Below are positions 53,832 through 62,702 of a stretch of DNA of 64,000 nt, piece after piece. Made by a program: the position numbers and the translations under genes. How positions within the stretch are numbered: the stretch's first letter is position 1; each line of letters opens with the position of its first letter. The stretch is taken from assembly GCA_017993505.1 (NCBI GenBank), contig JAGOMP010000008.1, forward strand, positions 1-64,000, in the 5' to 3' direction. The stretch comes from Planctomycetota bacterium (GTDB taxonomy: Bacteria > Planctomycetota > Uabimicrobiia > Uabimicrobiales > JABWCH01). A model generated the notes under the pieces. That model had not been told where the DNA came from and made no database searches. It saw only the letters and a list, made by a program, of their open reading frames with translations.

Positions 53832-55706
53832 ATGGAATCTGTTAAAAACGATGCAACACCCGTTGAAAAAAAACATCAAGTTGATGAAATAGTATGTCCT
53901 GCTTGTGGTCATTTTACTGGTGTTTATGAAAGATGTCCTCGTTGTGGAACATATCTTCCCAAACGTGCTTCGTTGAAATTTTTCAAGTTTTTTTCCCTTG
54001 CATTGGCCATTTTTGGTCTATTCTTTTTATATTTATGGGCTCGCAATCAAGAACTCACTCCCATTAAAATTAATAGCATCACTGAAACCATGAATTTTGC
54101 TTATGTTCGCATTAGTGGTGTTGTGACCCGAGATGCAAGAGTAACTTATGATGAGTTTACCAATGTAAAACGTCCTTCCTATGTTACTTTTAATGTAAGC
54201 GATGATACAGGAGATATTAGAGTAACTGCATATAAAAAAGTAGTAGAAGAGCTTATTAAAGAAGATCTATTGCCTTGTGTTGGGGATTTAGTAGAGATGG
54301 ATGGACAGTTGCGCGTGCGAGGCACGAATATTTCCATTACATTACAAACTATTAAACAATATAAACTTACAAAAGCTCCTGCAGAGCCAATAGAACTTGA
54401 AGACCTTGGGGAAGAATATGTAGATAAAAATGTTCAAATTAAAGGCAAAATTGTGAACATTCTTGAACCTCGCGAAGGTTCTCGAGCTCCTCATACACTT
54501 GTGATAAAAGATGATACAACAAGTGCTAGTATGGTTTTTTGGAATGATGTAGCAGATGCTTTGAAAGCACAAGCTAGTTTCAAGGTTGGTGCAGCCATTG
54601 TTGCTAAAGTTACAGTGGGAGAGCATCGAAATCAAATTCAGCTTTCTTTGAAAAATGCATCAGATATTGAATTTAAAGATGAACCTACAACAACAGAGAC
54701 ACCAGTTCAAGCCATGACTATTTCAGAAGTGGGAAAACAAGCACAAAATGCTATTGTTAAGTTAGATGGCAATGTTGTTAGTTTACGAGATTTTAATGGT
54801 GGACGTAAAGGTTTTTTTAGAGATGAAACAGGTTCTGTGGAAATTGTGTTTTGGAATAATGAATTTCAAGAGGATCTTTCATTTTTAGAAAAAATTATGC
54901 CAGGAAAACGATTACAAGTTACTGCAAAAGTGAATTTCTATCGTGATAAAGTGCAAGTGCATCCTTTAGGCATAAAAAATACAAAAATTGTTGAAAGAAA
55001 GATTACAGAAAAAAAATTAAGTGAAGTGAATAAAGATGATATTAATCAAGTAGTTATTATCACAGGAACTATTCTCAATAAAATTCACTTACAACCTGGC
55101 ATTAAGCTTATTTTAAAAGATGAAGAAAACCATAAAATGGGTGTCATGCTTTTTAATCGCATTTTCCAAAATAGTCAAGTTGCCATGGAAATGAAAGAAA
55201 ATGACATTGTGTACATTAAAGGTATTGTGCAAGAGCATAAAGAATTACTTCAAGTACAACCAGAAACAATTCATGATATTCGTATTGTTGGTCATGAAAC
55301 AGTAAAGCCTGTAGAAATTGTTCCAGATATACCTAAAGTAGATGAATCTGCTCCTGCAGTTCCATCTACAAAAGAACTCAAGAGTGAAGTGACTACTGCT
55401 CCCACAGATTCCGTTGATCTTTCTAATGTGGATCAAGTGAAAGACCACATTGGAAAACAAGTTACAGTCCAAGCCATTGTTGTAAGTCAGGATATTTTAC
55501 CAAATGGCTTAATTGCTTTGTCTTTATACGGTGAAACTTCAAATATTCTTTTGATTATCAGTGATGAACTTTTTCACCAAAATGTAGAAAAAGTTGCACA
55601 ATGTATGGAAGGTGTTGAAATTAAAGTCACAGGAAGAGTCACTGTTTATAATGATATGCCACAAATTACATTAGAAAATATAGATCATTTAGTTGTTCTT
55701 CCTTAA
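53832..55706 (+). CDS. Zinc-ribbon, membrane-anchored protein with multiple OB folds
   Basis: In 624 residues: a zinc ribbon (CPACG, CPRCG, residues 22-39), one membrane helix (about 50-68), then roughly five repeats with the rhythm of OB-fold nucleic-acid-binding domains (tRNA_anti type): VRISGVV...GDIRVTAYKKV, VQIKGKI...TSASMVFWNDV, VKLDGNVV...GSVEIVFWNNE, and two more to the C-terminus. Such folds bind single-stranded DNA or RNA, but here they would lie on the far side of the inner membrane unless the anchor is oriented the other way. GAGGAG precedes the ATG. The next gene follows after a strong terminator. No family name is known to me. Confidence 0.8.
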   Translation: MESVKNDATPVEKKHQVDEIVCPACGHFTGVYERCPRCGTYLPKRASLKFFKFFSLALAIFGLFFLYLWARNQELTPIKINSITETMNFAYVRISGVVTRDARVTYDEFTNVKRPSYVTFNVSDDTGDIRVTAYKKVVEELIKEDLLPCVGDLVEMDGQLRVRGTNISITLQTIKQYKLTKAPAEPIELEDLGEEYVDKNVQIKGKIVNILEPREGSRAPHTLVIKDDTTSASMVFWNDVADALKAQASFKVGAAIVAKVTVGEHRNQIQLSLKNASDIEFKDEPTTTETPVQAMTISEVGKQAQNAIVKLDGNVVSLRDFNGGRKGFFRDETGSVEIVFWNNEFQEDLSFLEKIMPGKRLQVTAKVNFYRDKVQVHPLGIKNTKIVERKITEKKLSEVNKDDINQVVIITGTILNKIHLQPGIKLILKDEENHKMGVMLFNRIFQNSQVAMEMKENDIVYIKGIVQEHKELLQVQPETIHDIRIVGHETVKPVEIVPDIPKVDESAPAVPSTKELKSEVTTAPTDSVDLSNVDQVKDHIGKQVTVQAIVVSQDILPNGLIALSLYGETSNILLIISDELFHQNVEKVAQCMEGVEIKVTGRVTVYNDMPQITLENIDHLVVLP

Positions 55707-55733
55707 GAGCACTTGTAAGTTTCTATGTTTTAA

Positions 55734-55777
55734 AAAGAGATAAGTAGTAAATCCACTACTTATCTCTTTATTTTTTT
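55734..55777 (+). terminator. Terminator after the OB-fold protein gene
   Basis: AAAGAGATAAGTAGT and its exact complement form a 15-bp stem (55734-55748 with 55755-55769) and a 6-base loop, followed by ATTTTTTT. Confidence 0.9.
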
Positions 55778-55797
55778 ATCAAGAAAAGGAATCGAAC

Positions 55798-58215
55798 ATG
55801 GCTCTTTCTCTTTTAACAAGGAAACTTCAAAAAATACATCGGACGATTCGTAAATTAGTTTTCATTTTAGGGGTGAACCAAGTTTTTTTAGCAAGTTTTA
55901 TATTTTTTAGTATTCATTTTGTTTTAGATTATTATTTGCGTTATCCATGGTTTTTGCGTTTTTTGCTATTGATTGCTATTGTTTGGATTCTTATTTTACT
56001 AGTATATCGAAATCTGTGGAGTCCTTATAAAAAATCAATATCAAATGAGGATATATTGCATATTATTGAAAAACGAAATCCTCATTTGCAAGAAAAGTTA
56101 ATTTCAGCGTATCAATTGGAAGTTCTTTTACATACTGATGATTATAAGGATTCGAGAGAGCTTACTCAAAAGATTATTGAAGATGCCAATGAATTGATTC
56201 CAAAAACGAACTTTCATTGTGTTGTATCTTATAAATACCCTATATTGGCTACGTTTTTTTCTATTCTAAGTATATGTTGTTTATTGATGATACTTCTTAC
56301 AGTTGCAGGATCTAGGGATATTTTAGCTTTAGCAATGCAACGAAATATGTTTTTACAAAATAAAGAGTGGCCTAGGAAAACACATATTTTTTTATTACAA
56401 GATACATACAATGTTCCTATTAATGCATCGATTCCTTTAAAGATTACTTCTCATTCATTGTATTCTTCAATTATTTTATGGCAACGTCCTGAAAATGCCA
56501 AGTGGACATTGTGGCAACAAGTCCATTTGTATCCTGAAAATAATCAATATACATATACATTTTCCTCTGTTGCAGAGCCTATGTTATTTTATTTACAAAC
56601 AGGCGATATCACTACAAGTGTATTTAAATTAGTTCCAGTGGAAAATTCTTCTGTAGAATCGATTCAAATGGAGTATCCTTTTCACACTATAAAAAAGGCT
56701 CGTGGAGAGAGTTTGGCGATCCGTGCATATATTTTTGGAAAACCGCCAAGAAAGGCACAAATTCATTATACTATTCATGAAAAGCAGTATACTAGAAATT
56801 TAATTGACCAAGATCAGAGAATATATAAATATGATTTTCAGACTTTAACAGAAGACTTTACTTTTTATTTAACAGCAGGCGATGATGACGATCAAATTCC
56901 TTTATATCGTGTTCGAGTTTTGATTCCACCTACGATTGAAACATTGAAAATATGGACATTGCCACCGAGTTATACTACTCCTAATCCTACGTGGATTGAA
57001 AATACTACATTAGGCAATATTCATGCTTTGATTGGAACAAAAGCATTGTTTCAAATTAAAACAAATATTCCTTTACAAAGTGCACAATTGGCTTTTTTAA
57101 CTAAGGAATCGATTCCGTCCGTGTCATTTCAATCAAAAGCACCACTAGAAACGCTACCAGAATCGCCTTTACATTATTATGCTCAATGTGTTGTGGAACA
57201 AAATACTCGATATCAAATTCAACTCATAAGCCATGAAAATTTAGAAGACCCCATGCCCACGAGTTTTCATATTCATGCCATTTCAGACAAAGCACCTACC
57301 ATTCAATTTATATATCCTAAAGAAAAAAATATGAACATGACTACAAAAGGGCAATTTGTCACAACTGCCAATATTCAAGATGATTATGGAATTACACAAA
57401 GTGTTGTTCATTATAAAATTAATCAACAAGAATGGCAGCAAAAAATACTTTCTACATATGAACCAGCTGTAAAAGAAGTGAGCGTTGCCCATGCAGTTCA
57501 ATGTGAAACATTAGATAAACAACCATTAAAGCCAGGAGACTCTATCACATATAAACTACAAGCAATAGATAATAAACAGCCCATTCCCAATATGCAGGAG
57601 AGTCAAACATTAGTGATTGATATTTTAGACAATAATCAATTTAATAGCATTCTCAAGGAACGAATTCAAGAATTTAAGCAACAATTAAAACGAATCCAAG
57701 AGTACCAAAAGGACAAGCAAAGCACTTTACAAGATTATCAATCCCTTTCTACGTTTCAACTAGGTGAAATTGCACAATTTTTGCAATTGCGATTTGCTCA
57801 ACAAACGATTACAAGGGATTTATCCCAACAAACAATAAATTTAGACCAGATAATGCAATCTATTCAAGAAAATCAATTATGGAAATTGTATGACCAAGCA
57901 CGTTTCATAGAGATTCAAAATTTACAAAAGAAACTTGCACATCAAATAGATGCAAAAACATATGCTGGACAGTCATATGAAATTGAACAACAATATTTAC
58001 AAGCGTATTCTCAAATGCAACAAAAAAATTCTGAAGCTTCTCGAACAATTCTTTGGATTGACAATAATCAACAACAAATCATTGATACGATTCAAATAAT
58101 TTTACATCGCCTTGACCAATGGGAAGATTTAACAGAAATTATTCATGATTTAGATATGATTTTACAATGGCAAAAGCAAATGACAGAAAACTTAAAACAA
58201 CAAATCAATAAATAA
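55798..58215 (+). CDS. Large membrane protein, DUF4175-like
   Basis: The 805-residue protein has two N-terminal membrane helices (about 18-70), a cytoplasmic helical segment (ISNEDILHIIEKRNPHLQEKLISAYQLE), a third helix (about 140-175), then a long strand-rich extracytoplasmic region and a Gln-rich coiled-coil end. The EKRNPHLQEKLISA motif and this layout recall the DUF4175-type proteins often found near MoxR/BatA operons of Planctomycetota, but none of those genes is here. AAGGA precedes the ATG. Function unknown; a role at the envelope is likely. Confidence 0.75.
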   Translation: MALSLLTRKLQKIHRTIRKLVFILGVNQVFLASFIFFSIHFVLDYYLRYPWFLRFLLLIAIVWILILLVYRNLWSPYKKSISNEDILHIIEKRNPHLQEKLISAYQLEVLLHTDDYKDSRELTQKIIEDANELIPKTNFHCVVSYKYPILATFFSILSICCLLMILLTVAGSRDILALAMQRNMFLQNKEWPRKTHIFLLQDTYNVPINASIPLKITSHSLYSSIILWQRPENAKWTLWQQVHLYPENNQYTYTFSSVAEPMLFYLQTGDITTSVFKLVPVENSSVESIQMEYPFHTIKKARGESLAIRAYIFGKPPRKAQIHYTIHEKQYTRNLIDQDQRIYKYDFQTLTEDFTFYLTAGDDDDQIPLYRVRVLIPPTIETLKIWTLPPSYTTPNPTWIENTTLGNIHALIGTKALFQIKTNIPLQSAQLAFLTKESIPSVSFQSKAPLETLPESPLHYYAQCVVEQNTRYQIQLISHENLEDPMPTSFHIHAISDKAPTIQFIYPKEKNMNMTTKGQFVTTANIQDDYGITQSVVHYKINQQEWQQKILSTYEPAVKEVSVAHAVQCETLDKQPLKPGDSITYKLQAIDNKQPIPNMQESQTLVIDILDNNQFNSILKERIQEFKQQLKRIQEYQKDKQSTLQDYQSLSTFQLGEIAQFLQLRFAQQTITRDLSQQTINLDQIMQSIQENQLWKLYDQARFIEIQNLQKKLAHQIDAKTYAGQSYEIEQQYLQAYSQMQQKNSEASRTILWIDNNQQQIIDTIQIILHRLDQWEDLTEIIHDLDMILQWQKQMTENLKQQINK

Positions 58216-58254
58216 AAATGTGAATTTTCATTTGAGTTTTTTTATTTATAAAAA

Positions 58255-58295
58255 AAAGATATAAATGCATTTTTTATGCGTTTATATCTTTGTTT
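58255..58295 (+). terminator. Terminator-like hairpin after the DUF4175-like gene
   Basis: AAAGATATAAATGCA pairs with TGCGTTTATATCTTT (one wobble) around a 7-base loop (58255-58269 with 58277-58291). Confidence 0.65.
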
Positions 58296-58297
58296 TA

Positions 58298-58395
58298 TAA
58301 ACCATGATTATTATGAATGAATTATTATGACAATAATTATTATGAATAAACCATGATTATTATGAATAAATTATTATGACAATAATTATTATGAA
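58298..58395. repeat. 49-bp tandem repeat before the obgE end
   Basis: Two nearly identical 49-bp copies starting TAAACCATGATTATTATGAA lie between convergent genes. Inside each, ATTATTATGA-type words recur, and the same words continue toward the obgE stop at 58432. Confidence 0.8.
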
Positions 58396-58431
58396 TGAAT
58401 TATTACTTATTACATAACTATTGTTCATATT

Positions 58432-59439
58432 TTATGAATAATAATTTTGCTCATCTAAATTGTCTAATGTTTTCACAATGGCTTGAATAAGTTGAGGAAT
58501 TCCTTTTCCAGTAACACCAGAAATGGGATAAATAGGCAAGTTGGTTTCTTTTCGAAATTCTTCTAAGTTTTTTTCTGCATCTGTTAAATCCATTTTATTG
58601 GCTGCAATGAGAAATTTTTTTTCTTTCATAACATTGCTATATTTTACAATTTCATTTTGTAAAATTTTTAAAGTTTCCAAAGGATCTTGTTGATCTAAAG
58701 GTGCAATATCTATGATATAGAGCAAAATGCGAGTTCGTTCAATGTGACGCAAAAATTTATCTCCCAAACCAACTCCTTTGTGAGCACCTTCTATAATTCC
58801 AGGAATATCTGCAATGACAATAGTGCGAAAAGTAGGAAGTTCAACGATTCCTAAATTAGGCTCTAGTGTTGTGAAAGGATAATCTGCAATTTTAGGGCGA
58901 GCTGCCGAGACTTTAGAAATGAAGGTAGATTTTCCTGCATTGGGGAATCCTACGAGGCCTACATCAGCAATCAATTTTAATTCTAAAAAAATTTTCCTTT
59001 CTTCGCCTGTTTCTCCAAGTTCAAATTTTCTAGGCGTTTGATGTGTAGGTGTTGCAAAATGAACATTACCTCGACCGCCTTTCCCTCCTTTTGCAATGAT
59101 TATTTCTTGATTTTCTTCTTCTAAGTCGCATAATTGGCGTTTTTGATCATCGTAAATACAAGTGCCTGGAGGAACAGGAATGACAAGGGGAGTCCCAGAT
59201 TTCCCTGTGCATTTGTTTCTTCCACCTTGTTGACCATTTTTGGCAATAAATTTTCGGTTTCTAGATAAATGAAAAAGTGTATTGCAATTGGGGGTAGCAC
59301 GAATAATTATATCTCCACCATTTCCGCCATCTCCTCCATCAGGACCTCCGCGTTGTACGTATTTTTCACGGCGGAAGGAAGCACAACCATTTCCACCATC
59401 TCCTGCCTTTACATAAATTTCTGCTTCATCTTTGAACAT
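58432..59439 (-). CDS. obgE: Obg-family GTPase
   Basis: The 335-residue protein has the glycine-rich Obg fold at its start (KAGDGGNGCASFRREKYVQRGGPDGGDGGNGGD would be its hallmark, residues 11-43), then a GTPase domain: GFPNAGKST, DYPFTTLEPNLGIV, DIPGIIEGAHKGVGLG, NKMDL and the GKGI end. Obg proteins bind the large ribosomal subunit and link growth to ppGpp. The C-terminal OCT domain of some members is absent. AAAGGAAC precedes the ATG. It is transcribed toward the DUF4175-like gene. Confidence 0.94.
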   Translation of the reverse strand: MFKDEAEIYVKAGDGGNGCASFRREKYVQRGGPDGGDGGNGGDIIIRATPNCNTLFHLSRNRKFIAKNGQQGGRNKCTGKSGTPLVIPVPPGTCIYDDQKRQLCDLEEENQEIIIAKGGKGGRGNVHFATPTHQTPRKFELGETGEERKIFLELKLIADVGLVGFPNAGKSTFISKVSAARPKIADYPFTTLEPNLGIVELPTFRTIVIADIPGIIEGAHKGVGLGDKFLRHIERTRILLYIIDIAPLDQQDPLETLKILQNEIVKYSNVMKEKKFLIAANKMDLTDAEKNLEEFRKETNLPIYPISGVTGKGIPQLIQAIVKTLDNLDEQNYYS

Positions 59440-59505
59440 GTTTGTTCCTTTTTGTTTTTCTGAAAATAACCTAGACCTATATAGTGGAAAGTATCAATCA
59501 TATAT

Positions 59506-59697
59506 AAGTTTAAAAATTAAGTGTGAATTTTCCTTTGTAATAATGAAATGTTTAGTTTATATGTTTTTTTATTGTATTTTATAAGTAAGTTCGTATATTT
59601 TTTATTATATTTTGTAAGTAAAATATATTAAGTTTAAAAATTAAGTGGAAATTTTTTTTTATAAAATGTTTAGTTTACATGTTTTTATTGTATTTTT
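59506..59697. repeat. Imperfect repeat spanning the 3' end of the TPR-peptidase gene
   Basis: About 75 bp at 59506-59580 (AAGTTTAAAAATTAAGTG through TTTTATTGTATTTT) is repeated at 59630-59697, where it contains the last codons and stop of the minus-strand gene ending at 59685. A shorter third piece lies near 59597-59623. Confidence 0.75.
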
Positions 59698-62537
59698 ATT
59701 AAGAATTGGCGTGCTTTTTCAAATTGTGGATTGATTTCTAAAGATGTTTTTGCATGTTCGATTGCTTTTTGTCTGTTATTTTTGGAATAATAAAGTAGAG
59801 CAAGTTCATAATGAGTAGGTGCTAATTCTGTATCTTGCTCTAGGGCAGAACCATGATGGTGATGATGGTGTTTAGTCTGAGTATTATATAGAGTAATGCT
59901 TTTTTCGTAATGCTCAATGGCCTTGTCATTATTTTCTAAAGCTTGGTTTGTTTGTCCGAGTTGTTTTTGTAAAATGTAATGGATAGGGTTGATTTCTTGG
60001 CAATATGTGAGTATTTCAAGTGCGTTTTGGTACTGTTTTTTACCAATTAAAGCTTCTGTATATACTAAGCGTGTGTGAAGATCAGTTCCATCTTTTTGAA
60101 TGTATTGTTCAATTTCTTCTTGGTAGCTACTAAAGTTTTCTTGTTCTTTGTAAAGATGAGCAAGAGCTAAATAAGGATTATGGGGACCAACGTAGTTGGG
60201 AAAGCTTTCTTTTGCTTGTTGCCACGTTCGTATAGCTTTGTCAAAATTTTTTGTCTGGTAGTACATTTGTCCAAGAACAATGTATGTATAAAAGTTTTTT
60301 GATTGCAAATGAACAGCAGTCTCGAATGTTTGTATGGCTTGATGATGTTGTTTTTGTTTACTGTAAATTTGTCCAAGGATATCATACGCGTCTGGCTTGT
60401 TAGGGAATTTTTTTTGTAATTTATTAGCATACATTTCTGCATCTATGAATTTACCTCGTTCTAAATAGCCTTGAGCAAGTCTTTGGATGTATTTTTCATT
60501 ATCTGGTTCATCTAAGATTAAGTCTTGTAATTCGCTCATTTCGTAGTTGTCTACACTAGGAAATATGTTTACGTCTTGGAATATATTTTCTTCCAGCCAT
60601 TGTTGAAAATTTTTATCAAATTCTTCTAATGTCATTTTAAGAGCAATTTGAAATACTTCTTTATCTTTTTTGCCTTCTTTGTAAAGTTGTAGCATGTGTA
60701 AGATGGTGTTAAATCCTTTTGTTTTAGTGATGTATTGGCAGATTAAATTAGCTTGAAAGTAGCAAATACTTGTTTCTAACGGATAATTCGGGCGTGTGAA
60801 TCCAGCATTGAAATTTTGCATGTTTCGCATTCTGTTTGCTGTGTAGATAGTATAAAGCTCTTGTTCGTGTTTTCTTTGTACTTTAGGATTGCGAGTGGCT
60901 TCTGTAAATTCTGATAGTCCTTCTGTGAACCACCTCGGAATATTGTAATTTGTCATTTGGAGTGTGATGACGTGAGCAAATTCATGCCAAGCTACAGAAA
61001 GCCAGTTGAAATTGCCAATGCGATTCGTTCGTGGGGAAACGCCTGTAATAACAGTTCCAAAACATGCACCAGCAGCACCAAAAGAATCTAGACCTGTGGT
61101 ACGTACAGAAAAATCTTCGTGAGTCTGAAACATTTCAAAGATAACTGGCGTTTTAGGTGTGAATTGGTATCGTTTTGTAAGTGTTTCAAATGCATTTTCT
61201 AGGCTTGGAATGAGTAGCGGTTCTAAAAATTCACAATCGTCTTGGTGGATTCGAAATAAAAAGTTTTTTGTTTTGATAACTTTAAATTCTTTATATTTTT
61301 CCTGCAATAAAAGAAGCATATTATAGGTTTGTGTATGAAAGTTGTATTCATCATACACAACTTGGAAGCAACTTTCAGCCTCTTTAATTTCGCCTGTGTG
61401 CATTAATGCAGTGCCTAAGTTAATATAGGCTTGCCAAAGAAATGGGTCTTTTTTAATGGCTTGTCGCAACATAATTACGCTTTCATCGTATTTTCGTAGG
61501 TGCGTAATCATATCAGATACAATGAGGTCAAATTCACCGTATTGTTTGTTGATTCGTTCAACTTTATCTTTGACTTCATTGTATTTTGTCATATTGTCGT
61601 TCATATAGAAGTAGCTAGCTTGAAATGCAAGAGTAATTAAATCGTTTGGATTTCGTTGCAATGCTTTTTCTATATATTTATAGGCTATTTCATATTCTTC
61701 GTCAATCAATGCTATTTTGATTAACAAATGTAGTGTGGGAAGATGTATTTCATATGTGTCTAGTAATTGTGTGAAGGTAGTTTGTGCTTGGATGCTCTCG
61801 CCTTTTAACAATTGTAGTATGCCTTGGTAGTATTTTAAGTCTGGATGGTTTGTGTTGAGTTTTAAGGCTTCTTCTATGTAATATTTTGCATCGATATTGT
61901 TGTACGCGTCGCTAAATATTTGAATGAGTAAAAGGTAGGCAGGAAAATAATAAGGATTAATTTGAATGGCTTCGGGGAGCATGTCTTGTACAATTGTTTT
62001 TAATGTGTCGCTACGATCCACTTCATCATATTTCATGGCATAGAGATAGCAAGCTTTGGAAATGCAAGTCCATTCTTCGGGAGTATATGTTTCATCTGCA
62101 TCAAAATTGTCGAAAATATCACTTAAATATTGCTCTGCGTTTTCTTTGTTGCCTGTATTATAGTAATAATAGGCAAGTTCTGTTTGAATGGGAATGTTGT
62201 CTGGTTCTTGTTTATGTGCTTTGAATAATGTTTGAAAAGCTTGTTTGTTTTGTCCTAAAGCAATTTGTATTTGTGCTGTGTATAGGTGTCCTCTGATGTT
62301 GTTTTTTTTGATCAATTGATTGGCATATTCTAAAGCTGTATTGTATTTTTCTTGCACAAAATATATTTGAAATCCTATGTCTAATGTGGAAATAGTATGA
62401 TTTTCTATTTTAGACAAGGCTTTTTCAGCCATGTCATAATTACCTTTATCATAGAGTTCTTGTATTTTATCAATGTTTTGTGAAAAAACTGAGAGAGAGA
62501 AGGTGTAAAATAGGAAAATAAGGAACCATTTTCTCAT
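59685..62537 (-). CDS. TPR protein with a gluzincin-type metallopeptidase domain
   Basis: After a signal peptide (MRKWFLIFLFYTFSLSVFS) the 950-residue protein has TPR repeats (about 20-420), a peptidase_MA-like domain with WHEFAHVITLQ (HExxH near 515) and a downstream Glu in EGLSEFTEA, then more TPRs (about 690-950). This is the gluzincin zinc-site plan, so it should be an exported protease; targets unknown. A natural run of six His lies near residue 890 between the last TPRs, within KHHHHHHGSALEQ. AGGAG precedes the ATG. A terminator separates it from the pentapeptide gene upstream. Confidence 0.88.
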   Translation of the reverse strand: MRKWFLIFLFYTFSLSVFSQNIDKIQELYDKGNYDMAEKALSKIENHTISTLDIGFQIYFVQEKYNTALEYANQLIKKNNIRGHLYTAQIQIALGQNKQAFQTLFKAHKQEPDNIPIQTELAYYYYNTGNKENAEQYLSDIFDNFDADETYTPEEWTCISKACYLYAMKYDEVDRSDTLKTIVQDMLPEAIQINPYYFPAYLLLIQIFSDAYNNIDAKYYIEEALKLNTNHPDLKYYQGILQLLKGESIQAQTTFTQLLDTYEIHLPTLHLLIKIALIDEEYEIAYKYIEKALQRNPNDLITLAFQASYFYMNDNMTKYNEVKDKVERINKQYGEFDLIVSDMITHLRKYDESVIMLRQAIKKDPFLWQAYINLGTALMHTGEIKEAESCFQVVYDEYNFHTQTYNMLLLLQEKYKEFKVIKTKNFLFRIHQDDCEFLEPLLIPSLENAFETLTKRYQFTPKTPVIFEMFQTHEDFSVRTTGLDSFGAAGACFGTVITGVSPRTNRIGNFNWLSVAWHEFAHVITLQMTNYNIPRWFTEGLSEFTEATRNPKVQRKHEQELYTIYTANRMRNMQNFNAGFTRPNYPLETSICYFQANLICQYITKTKGFNTILHMLQLYKEGKKDKEVFQIALKMTLEEFDKNFQQWLEENIFQDVNIFPSVDNYEMSELQDLILDEPDNEKYIQRLAQGYLERGKFIDAEMYANKLQKKFPNKPDAYDILGQIYSKQKQHHQAIQTFETAVHLQSKNFYTYIVLGQMYYQTKNFDKAIRTWQQAKESFPNYVGPHNPYLALAHLYKEQENFSSYQEEIEQYIQKDGTDLHTRLVYTEALIGKKQYQNALEILTYCQEINPIHYILQKQLGQTNQALENNDKAIEHYEKSITLYNTQTKHHHHHHGSALEQDTELAPTHYELALLYYSKNNRQKAIEHAKTSLEINPQFEKARQFLIKIQ

Positions 62538-62555
62538 GGAATGCTCCTATTACAA

Positions 62556-62584
62556 AAAGAAAGCCGTCTAAATCGGCTTTCTTT
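62556..62584 (-). terminator. Terminator after the pentapeptide-repeat gene
   Basis: AAAGAAAGCCG and its exact complement form an 11-bp stem with a 7-base loop; read on the minus strand it ends in TTTCTTTTTG. Confidence 0.85.
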
Positions 62585-62596
62585 GCTGTTCTTAGT

Positions 62597-62702
62597 TATT
62601 GAATAACTTTTCTAATATTTTTTTTTACTAGATATCAAATGATTATCTAATATTTTTTTTGCTAGATGTCAAATGATTATCTAATAACTTTTCTACTAAA
62701 TG
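62597..62702. repeat. 35-bp tandem repeat spanning the 3' end of the pentapeptide gene
   Basis: Two copies (about 62612-62646 and 62647-62680) of CTAATATTTTTTTT...TCAAATGATTAT run into the gene's last codons and stop (62677-62702), with a further fragment at 62597. Confidence 0.75.

Noticed and set aside
59840-59880. His-tag vector contamination
   Set aside because: The six-His run is flanked by continuous TPR coding sequence on both sides and no vector sequence is seen.
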